DNA of 37,617 nucleotides from Burkholderia sp. Ac-20379 (GCF_017104645.1 NZ_JAAGPF010000039.1:1-37617), one strand, 5' to 3'. Counted from the stretch's first letter, positions 25,722 to 35,469 are shown. Numbers and translations are program-made. Notes: generated by a model from the sequence alone, not told the origin.

Positions 25722-26009
25722 TCAGGCCGCCGGCTGGTTCGACAGGCAGCTCTTCATGAACGCCTTGCGATCGTCACCCTTCTTGCCGGTGGCTTGCGTG
25801 TTGCAGGCCTTCATCTTGTCCTGTTGCGACATCTTCGGCGGCGTGGCCGACAGACAATCCTTCATGAACGCCTTGCGTTCGTCGCCTTTCTTGCCGGCGG
25901 CTTGCGTGTTGCAGGCCTTCATCTTGTCTTGCTGGCTGTTGGCGGCGAACGCCGGGGAAGCCAGCATGCCGCCGACGAGCAGCGCGGCCATGAGCGATCG
26001 GATTTTCAT
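25722..26009 (-). CDS. PsiF-family exported protein with two repeats
   Basis: A 95-aa protein with a signal peptide (MKIRSLMAALLVGGMLASP, cleavage likely after AFA). The mature part is two PsiF repeats of 36 residues, each with QQDKMKACNTQA, GKKGD and RKAFMK followed by CLS, so each repeat carries two cysteines. E. coli PsiF is induced by phosphate starvation; no function is known. The ATG at 26009 has GGAG 6 bases upstream. It is divergent from the asparaginase gene and ends at two consecutive terminators. Confidence 0.92.
   Translation of the reverse strand: MKIRSLMAALLVGGMLASPAFAANSQQDKMKACNTQAAGKKGDERKAFMKDCLSATPPKMSQQDKMKACNTQATGKKGDDRKAFMKSCLSNQPAA
25753..25820 (-). repeat. PsiF intragenic direct repeat, copy A
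   Basis: A 68-base segment that recurs 108 bases away (25861-25928) with 64 of 68 bases identical. The spacing equals 36 codons, one PsiF repeat. Confidence 0.9.
25861..25928 (-). repeat. PsiF intragenic direct repeat, copy B
   Basis: Partner of 25753-25820. The four mismatches are compatible with a fairly recent or homogenised duplication. Confidence 0.9.
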
Positions 26010-26081
26010 TGGACACTCCGGTTCAATAATTGGCGTAGTCGTGACACCTGGAGCGATGCGCGTGGCGCGAATCGCCGGGCC

Positions 26082-26110
26082 ATTATGGCAAACCATTTCG
26101 GGAACAACAA
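26082..26110 (-). promoter_or_regulatory. Sigma-70 promoter of psiF
   Basis: On the minus strand TTGTTG (26110-26105) and CATAAT (26087-26082) are 17 bases apart. Transcription would start near 26075, with a leader of about 65 bases. Confidence 0.6.
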
Positions 26111-26196
26111 AGGGACTAACGCGTGGCGGGGCCGCTGCGTTGACGGCGTTTCCACCACCCGGGCAGGCAAGCCCGCACATCGGCAATCGCAGCGAT

Positions 26197-26202
26197 TACA
26201 AT
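26197..26202 (+). promoter_or_regulatory. Candidate -10 element of the asparaginase gene (possible leaderless start)
   Basis: TACAAT ends 7 bases before the ATG at 26210, where transcription would begin. No Shine-Dalgarno is visible. The -35 is weak, so this is tentative. Confidence 0.35.
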
Positions 26203-26209
26203 CGCGGCC

Positions 26210-27256
26210 ATGACACATCCGACCTCCCAACCGACTTCCTCCGCCGCGCCGGCCCCGCTGCCGCGCATCGCGGTTCTCGCCACCGGCGGCACGATCGCGG
26301 GCGCCGCGCCCGACGCCACCAACACGGCCGGCTACCAGGCCGGCGCGCTCGGCATCGCCTCGCTGCTCGACGCCGTGCCGGCGCTGGCGCGCGTCGCGCA
26401 GATCGAGGGCGAGCAGATCGCCAGCATCGACAGCAAGGATCTCGATCCGGCGCTGTGGATCGCGCTGGCGCAGCGGATCGACGCGCTGGCCGCCGATCCG
26501 CGCATCGACGGCATCGTCGTCACGCACGGCACCGACACGCTCGAGGAAACCGCCACGCTGCTGCATCTGGCCGTCAAGACGGCCAAGCCGGTGGTGCTGA
26601 CCGCGGCGATGCGCCCGGCCACCTCGCTGTCGTCGGACGGCCCGCTGAACCTGCTCAACGCCGTGACCGTCGCGGCCAGCCCGGCCGCGCACGGCCAGGG
26701 CGTGCTGGTGGCGTTCAACAACAAGATCCACAGCGCGCGCGACGTGGTGAAGACCAGCACCTACGCCGTCGATGCGTTCCAGTCGCCCGAGCTGGGCGTG
26801 CTCGGCTGGGTGCAGGACGGCCGCGTCGAATTCGCGCGCGGCGTGGTGCGTGCGCATACCGCCGCCGCGCCGTTCGCGGTGGGCGCCGGATCGCACACCG
26901 ACTGGCCGGCCGTCGAGATCGTCGCGAGCTATGCGGGCGTGTCGCGCACGGCCGTCGATGCGCTGGTGGCGGCGGGCGTGAAGGGGATCGTGGTGGCCGG
27001 CACCGGCAACGGCTCGATCCACGCCACGTTGCAGGCCGCGCTGGCCGAGGCGGCGGCGCAGGGCGTGGCCGTGGTGCGCGCCTCGCGCGTCGGCTCGGGG
27101 CACGTGATGCGCAACGGCGCGGCCAGCGACGATGCGCTCGGCTTCGTCAGCGCCGGCTCGCTGAATCCGTTCAAGGCGCGGGTGCTGCTGATGCTGGCGC
27201 TGGCATCCGGCGCGCGCGGCGCGCAGGCCCTGCAAGCCGTGTTCGACACCTACTGA
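26210..27256 (+). CDS. L-asparaginase (type II fold, no signal peptide)
   Basis: A 348-aa asparaginase that hydrolyses asparagine to aspartate and ammonia. Catalytic elements are Thr28 in LATGGTIAG, Thr109-Asp110 in THGTDTLEET and Lys182 in VVKTSTYAVDAF. Sequence type is that of periplasmic AnsB enzymes, but the N-terminal 19 residues are Ser/Pro/Thr-rich without a hydrophobic core, so export by Sec is unlikely. There is no ribosome binding site before the ATG. A strong terminator follows the stop. It could also accept glutamine. Confidence 0.94.
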   Translation: MTHPTSQPTSSAAPAPLPRIAVLATGGTIAGAAPDATNTAGYQAGALGIASLLDAVPALARVAQIEGEQIASIDSKDLDPALWIALAQRIDALAADPRIDGIVVTHGTDTLEETATLLHLAVKTAKPVVLTAAMRPATSLSSDGPLNLLNAVTVAASPAAHGQGVLVAFNNKIHSARDVVKTSTYAVDAFQSPELGVLGWVQDGRVEFARGVVRAHTAAAPFAVGAGSHTDWPAVEIVASYAGVSRTAVDALVAAGVKGIVVAGTGNGSIHATLQAALAEAAAQGVAVVRASRVGSGHVMRNGAASDDALGFVSAGSLNPFKARVLLMLALASGARGAQALQAVFDTY

Positions 27257-27273
27257 GCAACGGCCATGGCATG

Positions 27274-27302
27274 AAAAAAGCGGACCCGCGGGTCCGCTTT
27301 TT
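27274..27302. terminator. Bidirectional terminator after the asparaginase gene
   Basis: Near-perfect palindrome: AAAAAAGCGGACCC, GC centre, GGGTCCGCTTTTT. The T tract on both strands fits termination of the asparaginase transcript and of any minus-strand readthrough from glxR. The 230 bases to glxR hold a bulged GC hairpin near 27499-27524 but no gene. Confidence 0.9.
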
Positions 27303-27532
27303 CGTTGTTGCACCTGGCGCGTGGGGGAACGGTAGCGATGCGCCACGCATGAATCCGACGAGCGGACGCCCGACGACGACGTCTGACCGACCAAGGCTTC
27401 CCCGGCATCGCCGGGCGCCGCTGCGGACCCAACACCGCTCTCAGCCCAGAGCGGCCTTCAAACCGCCCGCCGAACCTTGCGATCCGCCGGGCGCCCCACG
27501 GGTGGGCGGCGTGGCCGCCCGTGCGTCCTGCC

Positions 27533-28420
27533 TTATTTCGCTTCGGCGATTTCGAGGTTCGACATGATCTCGAGCGCACGCACGATGGCCGAGTGATCCC
27601 AGGCCTTGCCGCCGTGCGCCGCGCAGACGCTGAACAACTGCTGCGCGCTCGACGTGTGCGGCAGCGCGAGGCCGAGCCGGCGCGCGCCGTCGAGCGCCAG
27701 GTTCAGATCCTTTTGATGCAGCTCGATGCGGAAGCCCGGATCGAAGGTGCGCTTGGTCATCCGCTCGCCGTGCAGTTCGAGGATCCGCGACGCGGCGAAG
27801 CCGCCCATCAGCGCGCGGCGCACGCGTTCCGGATCGGCGCCCGAGCGCGCCGCGAACAGCAGCGCCTCGGCCACCGCTTCGAGGTTCAGCGCGACGATGA
27901 TCTGGTTCGCGACCTTGGTGGTCTGGCCCGCGCCGTTGTCGCCGACCAGCGAAATGTTCTTGCCCATCGCCTCGAACAGCGGCTTGGCGCGCTCGAACGC
28001 TTTTTCGGGGCCGCCGACCATGATCGTCAGCGTGGCGTCGCGCGCGCCGACTTCGCCGCCCGAAACCGGCGCGTCGAGATAATCGCAGCCGAGCGCGTTG
28101 ATCTGTTTCGCAAACGCCTGCGTGTCGAGCGGCGAGATCGAGCTCATGTCGATCACCAGCTTGCCGGCCGTCAGGCCGCGCGCCACGCCGTCGTCGGCGA
28201 ACAGCACGTTGCGCACGTCGGGCGTGTCGGGAACCATCGAGATGATGATCTCGGCGCTGTCGGCCACCGCCGTCGAGTTGCCGACCACGCGGGTGCGTTC
28301 GCGCAGGTCGTCCGGCACCGGGTAGGCGCCGTTCACCACCAGCGTGTGGCCGGCCTTGAGCAGGTTGCGGGCCATGTGCGAGCCCATGATGCCGAGGCCG
28401 ATGAATCCGATCGTTGCCAT
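27533..28420 (-). CDS. glxR: 2-hydroxy-3-oxopropionate (tartronate semialdehyde) reductase
   Basis: A 295-aa beta-hydroxyacid dehydrogenase that reduces tartronate semialdehyde to glycerate. The NAD(P) loop is GFIGLGIMGSHMARNL, the substrate-binding motif is DAPVSGGEVGARDATLTIMVGG, and the catalytic lysine is in GAGQTTKVANQ. The C-terminal helices end EIMSNLEIAEAK. AGGAG lies 10 bases before the ATG. It is the last gene of gcl-hyi-glxR, 41 bases after hyi. Confidence 0.96.
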   Translation of the reverse strand: MATIGFIGLGIMGSHMARNLLKAGHTLVVNGAYPVPDDLRERTRVVGNSTAVADSAEIIISMVPDTPDVRNVLFADDGVARGLTAGKLVIDMSSISPLDTQAFAKQINALGCDYLDAPVSGGEVGARDATLTIMVGGPEKAFERAKPLFEAMGKNISLVGDNGAGQTTKVANQIIVALNLEAVAEALLFAARSGADPERVRRALMGGFAASRILELHGERMTKRTFDPGFRIELHQKDLNLALDGARRLGLALPHTSSAQQLFSVCAAHGGKAWDHSAIVRALEIMSNLEIAEAK

Positions 28421-28461
28421 ATGTTCAAGTCTCCTAATGAGTGAGTGCGGGGCGCGTCGGC

Positions 28462-29259
28462 TCACGCGTATTCGGCGCTGCGCTGCTGCGCGTCGCGCAG
28501 CCAGCCGAGGCCGTCGCGCGTGGTGCCGCGCGGCTTGTATTCGCAGCCGACGTAGCCGTCGTAGCCGAGCTCGTCGAGCAGCGCGAACAGGTACGGGTAG
28601 TGGATCTCGCCGGTGCCCGGCTCGTGGCGGCCCGGGTTGTCGGCAAGCTGGATGTGCGCGATCGCGGGCAGGTTCGCGCGCAGCGTCGCGGCGAGCTCGC
28701 CCTCCATGCGCTGCATGTGATAGATGTCGTACTGCAGGAACAGGTTGTCCGAGCCGACCGCGCGGATCACGTCGAGCGCCTCGGCCGAGCGGTTCAGCGC
28801 GAAGCCCGGAATGTCGTAGGCGTTGCACGGCTCGACCAGCAGGCGGATGCCTTCCTGCTTGAGTGCGTTCGCCGCGAAACGCAGGTTCTCGACGATCGTG
28901 ACCAGCGTGGTGTCGCGCGCCGCGCTGGCCGCCGCGATCCCCACCAGGCAGTTCAGTTGCGGCACCTTGAGCGCCTTCGCGTAGTCGATCGCGCGGCCCA
29001 CGCCGTCCTGGAATTCGGCGGTGCGATCGGGCAGGCAGGCGATGCCGCGCTCGCCCAGCTCCCAGTTGCCGGCCGGCAGGTTGTGCAGCACCAGCTTCAG
29101 GTGATGGGCGTCGAGCCGTTCGGCCAGCTCCTGTTTGTCGTACGGGTAGGGGAACAGGAACTCGACGGCGTCGAAGCCTGCCTGCGCGGCCGCCTCGAAG
29201 CGGTCGAGGAACGGCAGCTCGTTGAACAGCATCGTCAGGTTCGCGGCGAATTTCGGCAT
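28462..29259 (-). CDS. hyi: Hydroxypyruvate isomerase
   Basis: A 265-aa xylose-isomerase-like TIM barrel that interconverts hydroxypyruvate and tartronate semialdehyde. Family marks are MPKFAANLTMLFNELPFLDR at the start, VEPCNAYDIPGF, LQYDIYHMQRMEG, HIQLADNPGRHEPGTGEI and the late VGCEYKPRGTT; they carry the metal ligands (Glu, Asp, Gln/His, Glu). GGAG precedes the ATG by 8 bases. It lies 81 bases after gcl, in the operon. Confidence 0.96.
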   Translation of the reverse strand: MPKFAANLTMLFNELPFLDRFEAAAQAGFDAVEFLFPYPYDKQELAERLDAHHLKLVLHNLPAGNWELGERGIACLPDRTAEFQDGVGRAIDYAKALKVPQLNCLVGIAAASAARDTTLVTIVENLRFAANALKQEGIRLLVEPCNAYDIPGFALNRSAEALDVIRAVGSDNLFLQYDIYHMQRMEGELAATLRANLPAIAHIQLADNPGRHEPGTGEIHYPYLFALLDELGYDGYVGCEYKPRGTTRDGLGWLRDAQQRSAEYA

Positions 29260-29340
29260 GAGGATGTCTCCGGTCGGTCAGTCGAATCAATCGGGAAAGC
29301 GCATCGAAGCGTGGCGGCGGTGCCGCGTTCAGTCGAGCAT

Positions 29341-31116
<1,776 letters not shown>

Positions 31117-31168
31117 GCATGTCTCCTTGGGAATGGCGGATCGCGGTTGAGGACACTGTATGGCTGCG

Positions 31169-31180
31169 TCAAAGCTTTGA
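31169..31180. promoter_or_regulatory. Palindrome at the predicted gcl transcription start
   Basis: TCAAAGCTTTGA is a perfect 12-bp inverted repeat between gcl and the divergent regulator gene. It abuts the predicted gcl -10 element and covers the expected start site, so it may be an operator. The regulator is not known. Confidence 0.45.
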
Positions 31181-31208
31181 TAAGATCGTCACTCGTCGCT
31201 TATTTCAA
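31180..31208 (-). promoter_or_regulatory. Candidate gcl promoter
   Basis: Minus strand TTGAAA (31208-31203), 17-base spacer, TCTTAT (31185-31180). The -35 is good and the -10 is weak, as expected for an activated promoter. Confidence 0.4.
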
Positions 31209-31298
31209 AACTAAAAGTATCGAATCGAGGGGGCAGGCCGCGCCGTCAAGGCGCGAGCGGGCCTGCCGTTCGATCGAACGAATGGACGGAGACAACCG

Positions 31299-32210
31299 AT
31301 GGACCGCTTCAAACAGATCGAGACCTTCATGCGTGTGGCCGACGCGGGCAGCCTCGCTTCGGCGGCGCTGGAGGAGGGCGTGTCGCCGGTGGTGCTCGGG
31401 CGGCGCATCGACGCGCTCGAAAAGCGCCTCGGCGTGAAGCTGATGTACCGCTCGACGCGGCGGCTGGTGGTCAGCGAGGAGGGCGCGGCCTTTCTCGAGC
31501 GCTGCCGCGGCCTGCTCAGCGATTGGGCGCAGGCCGAAAACGAGGTGGCGGCCGGGCGCCGCGCCGTGAACGGGCACCTGATCGTGTCGGCGCCGGCCGC
31601 GTTCGGCCGCAAGCACGTCGCGCCGTTCGCGCCGGCGTTCGCCGCCGACAAGCCCGAACTGCAACTGTCGTTCAACCTGACCGACCGCGTGGTGGATCTG
31701 GTGCGCGAGGGCTACGACCTGTCGATCCGGATCGGCGGCGCGGTCGATCCGAACTTCGTTGCGGTCAAGCTGGCGACCAATCGCCGCGTGGTGTGCGGCA
31801 CGCCCGGTTATTTCCGTCGCCACGGCCGCCCGAAGACGCTCGAGGATCTGCCGAAGCACAATTGCCTCGCGTTCAATCTGCAAGGGGGCCAGAACCGCGG
31901 CTGGTATTTCCGCCGCAACGGCAAGGTGGCGACGATTCGCGTGGCCGGCAATCTCGATTGCAACGACGGCGAACTGCTGCACCGCTGGGTGTCCGAAGGG
32001 CTCGGGCTCGGCTGGCGTTCCACCTGGGAGATCGCGCGCCAGCTCGAAACGGGCGAGCTCGAAACCGTGCTCGACGAGTTCGCGCTGCCCGATTACGACA
32101 TCCTGGCCGTGTACCCGCAGCAGCGCTACGTGCCGGCGCGTGTGCGCTACTTCATCGATTACCTGCGCGACGCGTATGCGCAGCCGGGGTACTGGCACGG
32201 TGCGAGCTGA
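31299..32210 (+). CDS. LysR-family regulator next to the glyoxylate operon
   Basis: A 303-aa LysR transcription factor. The winged helix-turn-helix is in residues 1-60 (FKQIETFMRVADAGSLASAA, VSPVVLGRRIDALEKRLGVK, YRSTRRLVVSEEG). The effector domain follows from about residue 90 with GHLIVSAPAAFGRKHVAP and LSIRIGGAVDPNFVAVKLA. GGAGACAACCG precedes the ATG. Placed 182 bases from gcl and divergent, it most likely controls that operon in response to a glyoxylate- or purine-related ligand; this is inferred from position. It belongs to the CrgA/AaeR-like subgroup in which ligands are poorly known. Confidence 0.93.
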   Translation: MDRFKQIETFMRVADAGSLASAALEEGVSPVVLGRRIDALEKRLGVKLMYRSTRRLVVSEEGAAFLERCRGLLSDWAQAENEVAAGRRAVNGHLIVSAPAAFGRKHVAPFAPAFAADKPELQLSFNLTDRVVDLVREGYDLSIRIGGAVDPNFVAVKLATNRRVVCGTPGYFRRHGRPKTLEDLPKHNCLAFNLQGGQNRGWYFRRNGKVATIRVAGNLDCNDGELLHRWVSEGLGLGWRSTWEIARQLETGELETVLDEFALPDYDILAVYPQQRYVPARVRYFIDYLRDAYAQPGYWHGAS

Positions 32211-32235
32211 GGCGCCGCGCCGCGCGAATCGGGAC

Positions 32236-32269
32236 GCATCGGGGCCGCATCGGGGCCGCATCCGGGGCC
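32236..32269. repeat. Tandem 11-12 bp repeat downstream of the LysR gene
   Basis: Three adjacent copies: GCATCGGGGCC, GCATCGGGGCC and GCATCCGGGGCC. They lie in the 255-base gap between the LysR gene and rpsF. No function is evident. Confidence 0.8.
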
Positions 32270-32371
32270 ACGGACGGGCGGCCGGCGAGCCGGTTTCCGG
32301 GCCCGCCGCGCCGGCTGCCGCTCAAGTCGTTGAAAACACGGCCGATTCGCGCCGGGAAACCACCGAAACTA

Positions 32372-32400
32372 TTGCGTGGGTCTGCCGAACGGGTTAGAAT
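32372..32400 (+). promoter_or_regulatory. Sigma-70 promoter of the rpsF operon
   Basis: TTGCGT (32372-32377), 17-base spacer, TAGAAT (32395-32400). The start would be near 32407, leaving a leader of about 60 bases that contains the hairpin at 32418-32443. Confidence 0.7.
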
Positions 32401-32417
32401 CTTCGGCTTCTCACTTG

Positions 32418-32443
32418 CCACACCGGTTCCGACGCCCGGGTGG
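32418..32443 (+). promoter_or_regulatory. rpsF leader hairpin, candidate S6:S18 autoregulatory element
   Basis: CCAC-A-CCGG (32418-32426) pairs with CCGG-GTGG (32436-32443, with CCGG at 32436-32439), leaving a loop TTCCGACGC that exposes CCG. A GC stem with an exposed CCG is how I recall the S6:S18-binding motif of rpsF leaders. The GTGG arm (32440-32443) can alternatively pair with CCAC (32451-32454), next to the AAGGAG Shine-Dalgarno. Assignment rests on this likeness and the position. Confidence 0.55.
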
Positions 32444-32465
32444 CTTTAATCCACAAGGAGTGTGT

Positions 32466-32840
32466 ATGCGTCATTACGAAATCGTATTCATCGTGCACCC
32501 CGATCAAAGCGAGCAAGTGCCCGCGATGATCGAGCGTTACAAGACCACGATCACCACGCGCGGCGGCCAGATCCACCGCATCGAAGACTGGGGCCGTCGT
32601 CAACTGGCCTACATGATCGAGAAACTCGCCAAGGCTCACTACGTTTGCCTGAACATCGAGTGCGACCAAGCAACGCTCGACGAACTCGAACACGCGTTCA
32701 AGTTCAACGACGCAGTGCTGCGCCACCTCATCGTCAAGCAGAAGAAGGCCGAAACCGGCCCGTCGCCGATGATGAAGGAAGTTCAGCGCGAAGAAGCCAA
32801 GAAGGCAGCTGCAGCGCAGCCGGCCGAAGCGCAGGCTTAA
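32466..32840 (+). CDS. rpsF: 30S ribosomal protein S6
   Basis: A 124-aa S6 protein. [19 protein letters not shown] opens the chain; [18 protein letters not shown] and [18 protein letters not shown] are typical. The C-terminal tail is Lys/Glu/Ala-rich ([20 protein letters not shown]). AAGGAG lies just before the ATG. First gene of rpsF-priB-rpsR-rplI. Confidence 0.98.
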   Translation: MRHYEIVFIVHPDQSEQVPAMIERYKTTITTRGGQIHRIEDWGRRQLAYMIEKLAKAHYVCLNIECDQATLDELEHAFKFNDAVLRHLIVKQKKAETGPSPMMKEVQREEAKKAAAAQPAEAQA

Positions 32841-32879
32841 GACCGAATCGGTCAAGCCACCAAGGATCGCGTCATCTCC

Positions 32880-33179
32880 GTGAACAGGCTGCAACTGACG
32901 GCAAGCGTCGTCGAGCGACAAGCGGTGCGATACACGCCCGCCGGCGTTCCGATCGCAAGCTGCACGTTGCAACACCACACGGAGGTCGTCGAAGCCGGCA
33001 TCCGCCGTCAGGTCGAATTGACGATCGAGGCGATGGCGGCAGGCGAGGCGAGCGGCAAGCTGGAACGCTGCGAGATGGGCGTCGAAACGCTCTTCACCGG
33101 CTTCCTGGCGAAAAAGCACCGCAACGCGCGCACCTTGGTGTTTCACATCACAGCATTGCAGGACATAGGAAAGGACTGA
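32880..33179 (+). CDS. priB: Primosomal replication protein N (PriB)
   Basis: A 99-aa single OB-fold protein related to SSB, which links PriA and DnaT in replication restart. NRLQLTASVVERQAVRYTPA, PIASCTLQHHTEVVEAG and LVFHITALQDIGKD are characteristic. It starts with GTG; no in-frame ATG gives the family's N-terminus. It lies between rpsF and rpsR, the conserved beta/gamma position, and ends 3 bases before rpsR. Confidence 0.95.
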   Translation: MNRLQLTASVVERQAVRYTPAGVPIASCTLQHHTEVVEAGIRRQVELTIEAMAAGEASGKLERCEMGVETLFTGFLAKKHRNARTLVFHITALQDIGKD

Positions 33180-33182
33180 ATC

Positions 33183-33458
33183 ATGCCCCGTCCCACTGGC
33201 AAGAAATTCGACAAGCGTCGTCAGCAACAAAACCCGCTGTTCAAGCGCAAGAAGTTCTGCCGCTTCACGGCAGCCGGCGTTGAGCAAATCGACTACAAGG
33301 ACACGGAAACGCTGAAGGACTTCATCGGCGAAAACGGCAAGATCACGCCGGCGCGTCTGACGGGTACGAAGGCGCACTACCAGCGCCAGCTCGACACGGC
33401 AATCAAGCGTGCGCGTTTCCTCGCGCTGCTGCCGTACACGGACCAGCACAAGGCCTAA
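33183..33458 (+). CDS. rpsR: 30S ribosomal protein S18
   Basis: A 91-aa S18 protein. [20 protein letters not shown] and [20 protein letters not shown] are family signatures. The single cysteine (KKFCRF) marks the C+ form, though a full zinc set is absent. It starts 3 bases after priB and pairs with S6 on the ribosome platform. Confidence 0.98.
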
Positions 33459-33486
33459 GGCCAGCGACGCAATAAGGAGAATTCGA

Positions 33487-33939
33487 ATGCAAATCATTCT
33501 GTTGGAAAAAGTCGCGAACCTGGGCAACCTGGGTGACATCGTCAAGGTCAAGGACGGCTACGCACGTAACTTCCTGATCCCGAATCGCAAGGCTCGCCGT
33601 GCGACGAAGGATGCGATCGCCGAATTCGAAGTCCGCCGCGCGGAACTCGAAAAGGTCGCAGCCGAAAAGCTGGCCGCCTCGCAGGCAGTCGGCGAGAAGC
33701 TGGCAGGCCAGTCGTTCGAGATCACGCAGAAGTCGGGCGTCGACGGCCGTCTGTTCGGCTCGGTCACGAACGCGGACATCGCTGAAGTGCTGAAGAAGGC
33801 CGGCTACGAAGTCGAAAAGGCGCAAGTGCGTCTGCCGGAAGGCCCGATCAAGATCATCGGCGAGCACGCCGTTCAGATCGCACTGCACACGGACGTCGTC
33901 GTCGACGTCACCGTGAACGTGATCGGCGACCACGCCTAA
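33487..33939 (+). CDS. rplI: 50S ribosomal protein L9
   Basis: A 150-aa L9 protein. [20 protein letters not shown] and [18 protein letters not shown] form the N-terminal rRNA-binding domain. The long connecting helix (about 40-75) and the C-terminal domain with [18 protein letters not shown] follow. AAGGAGAATTCGA precedes the ATG. Last gene before the operon terminator. Confidence 0.98.
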   Translation: MQIILLEKVANLGNLGDIVKVKDGYARNFLIPNRKARRATKDAIAEFEVRRAELEKVAAEKLAASQAVGEKLAGQSFEITQKSGVDGRLFGSVTNADIAEVLKKAGYEVEKAQVRLPEGPIKIIGEHAVQIALHTDVVVDVTVNVIGDHA

Positions 33940-33970
33940 GCGACACCACAGCACACGCTGTAATCCGGCC

Positions 33971-34031
33971 GGGCGGTGCTCACCGCCCGTGCCGCGAGGG
34001 CAGGGTCCGGGAAACCGGCCCTGCCTTTTTT
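33971..34031 (+). terminator. Terminator of the rpsF-priB-rpsR-rplI operon
   Basis: Two hairpins in tandem. The first (GGGCGGTG/CACCGCCC, 33971-33988) has no T tract. The second (GGCAGGG-T-CCGG, loop GAAA, CCGG-CCCTGCC, 33999-34025) is followed by six T. It separates dnaB from the ribosomal operon. Confidence 0.9.
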
Positions 34032-34072
34032 CTTTTCTGCCGCCCAGTCTGGCGTCACTTCGCTCATTTCGC

Positions 34073-34078
34073 GATAAT
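34073..34078 (+). promoter_or_regulatory. Candidate -10 element of dnaB (possible leaderless start)
   Basis: GATAAT ends 8 bases before the dnaB ATG, so a transcript would begin at or within two bases of the start codon. No Shine-Dalgarno is visible. The -35 region is poor. Confidence 0.4.
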
Positions 34079-34086
34079 CCCAAGCC

Positions 34087-35469
34087 ATGAACGTGCCGCA
34101 CGACCCCCAAATCGAATCGCTGAAAGTCCCGCCGCACTCGGTCGAGGCCGAGCAATCGGTGCTGGGCGGCCTCCTGCTCGACAACGCAGCCTGGGACCGC
34201 ATCGCCGACTTTCTCTCGCAACAGGATTTCTACCGTTACGACCACCGGCTGATCTACGAGCACATCGGGCGTTTGATCGCCTCGACGCGCCCGGCCGACG
34301 TGGTGACGGTGTACGAGGCGCTGGTCACGGCCGGCAAGGCCGACGACGTGGGCGGCCTGGCCTACCTGAATGCGCTCGCGCAGAACACGCCGAGCGCCGC
34401 GAACATCCGCCGCTACGCCGAAATCGTGCGCGACCGCGCGGTGCTGCGCCGGCTCGTGTCGGTGGCCGACGAGATTTCGGCCGACGCGTTCAATCCGCAG
34501 GGCAAGGAAGTGCGGCAACTGCTCGACGAGGCCGAGTCGAAGGTGTTCTCGATCGCCGAGGAAGGCGCGCGCGGCACGCAGGGCTTCCTCGAAATCGGGC
34601 CGCTGCTGACGCAGGTGGTGGAGCGCATCGACACGCTCTATCACACGGCCAACCCGAGCGACGTGACGGGCACGCCGACCGGCTTCGTCGATCTGGACCG
34701 GATGACCTCGGGCATGCACGGCGGCGAGTTGATCATCGTGGCCGGGCGGCCGTCGATGGGCAAGACCGCGTTCTCGATGAACATCGGCGAATACGTGGCC
34801 GTGGAATACGGCCTGCCGGTGGCGGTGTTCTCGATGGAAATGCCGGGCAGCCAGCTCGTGATGCGTATGCTCGGCTCGGTCGGCCGGCTCGATCAGCACC
34901 GCATGCGTACCGGGCGGCTGACCGACGAGGATTGGCCGAAGCTCACGCACGCCGTGCAGAAGATGAGCGAGGCGCAACTGTTCATCGACGAAACCGGCGG
35001 CCTGAACCCGATGGAACTGCGCTCGCGCGCACGGCGTCTGGCGCGTCAATGCGGCAAGCTCGGGCTGATCATCGTCGACTACCTGCAGCTGATGAGCGGT
35101 TCGTCGCAGGGCGAAAACCGCGCGACCGAAATTTCGGAAATCTCGCGATCGCTGAAGAGCCTCGCCAAGGAGCTCGACGTGCCGGTGATCGCGCTGTCGC
35201 AGCTCAATCGCGGCCTGGAACAGCGCCCCAACAAGCGCCCCGTGATGTCGGACCTGCGCGAATCGGGCGCAATCGAACAGGATGCCGACGTGATCCTGTT
35301 CATCTACCGCGACGAAGTGTACAACCCGGACAGCCCCGACAAGGGCACCGCCGAAATCATCATCGGCAAGCAGCGTAACGGCCCGATCGGCCCCGTTCGG
35401 CTTACGTTCATCGGTCAATACACGAAGTTCGACAACTTCGCCGGGTCGCAGCACTTCCAGGGCGACTGA
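34087..35469 (+). CDS. dnaB: Replicative DNA helicase DnaB
   Basis: A 460-aa hexameric helicase. The N-terminal domain opens PPHSVEAEQSVLGGLLLD. The RecA-like core has Walker A GRPSMGKTAFS (about 220-230), FSMEMPGSQLVMRML, Walker B LGLIIVDYLQLMSG, and the DnaB signatures ALSQLNRGLEQR and SDLRESGAIEQDADVI. No intein is present, and length is normal. It follows the ribosomal operon, a common beta-proteobacterial order. Confidence 0.98.
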   Translation: MNVPHDPQIESLKVPPHSVEAEQSVLGGLLLDNAAWDRIADFLSQQDFYRYDHRLIYEHIGRLIASTRPADVVTVYEALVTAGKADDVGGLAYLNALAQNTPSAANIRRYAEIVRDRAVLRRLVSVADEISADAFNPQGKEVRQLLDEAESKVFSIAEEGARGTQGFLEIGPLLTQVVERIDTLYHTANPSDVTGTPTGFVDLDRMTSGMHGGELIIVAGRPSMGKTAFSMNIGEYVAVEYGLPVAVFSMEMPGSQLVMRMLGSVGRLDQHRMRTGRLTDEDWPKLTHAVQKMSEAQLFIDETGGLNPMELRSRARRLARQCGKLGLIIVDYLQLMSGSSQGENRATEISEISRSLKSLAKELDVPVIALSQLNRGLEQRPNKRPVMSDLRESGAIEQDADVILFIYRDEVYNPDSPDKGTAEIIIGKQRNGPIGPVRLTFIGQYTKFDNFAGSQHFQGD

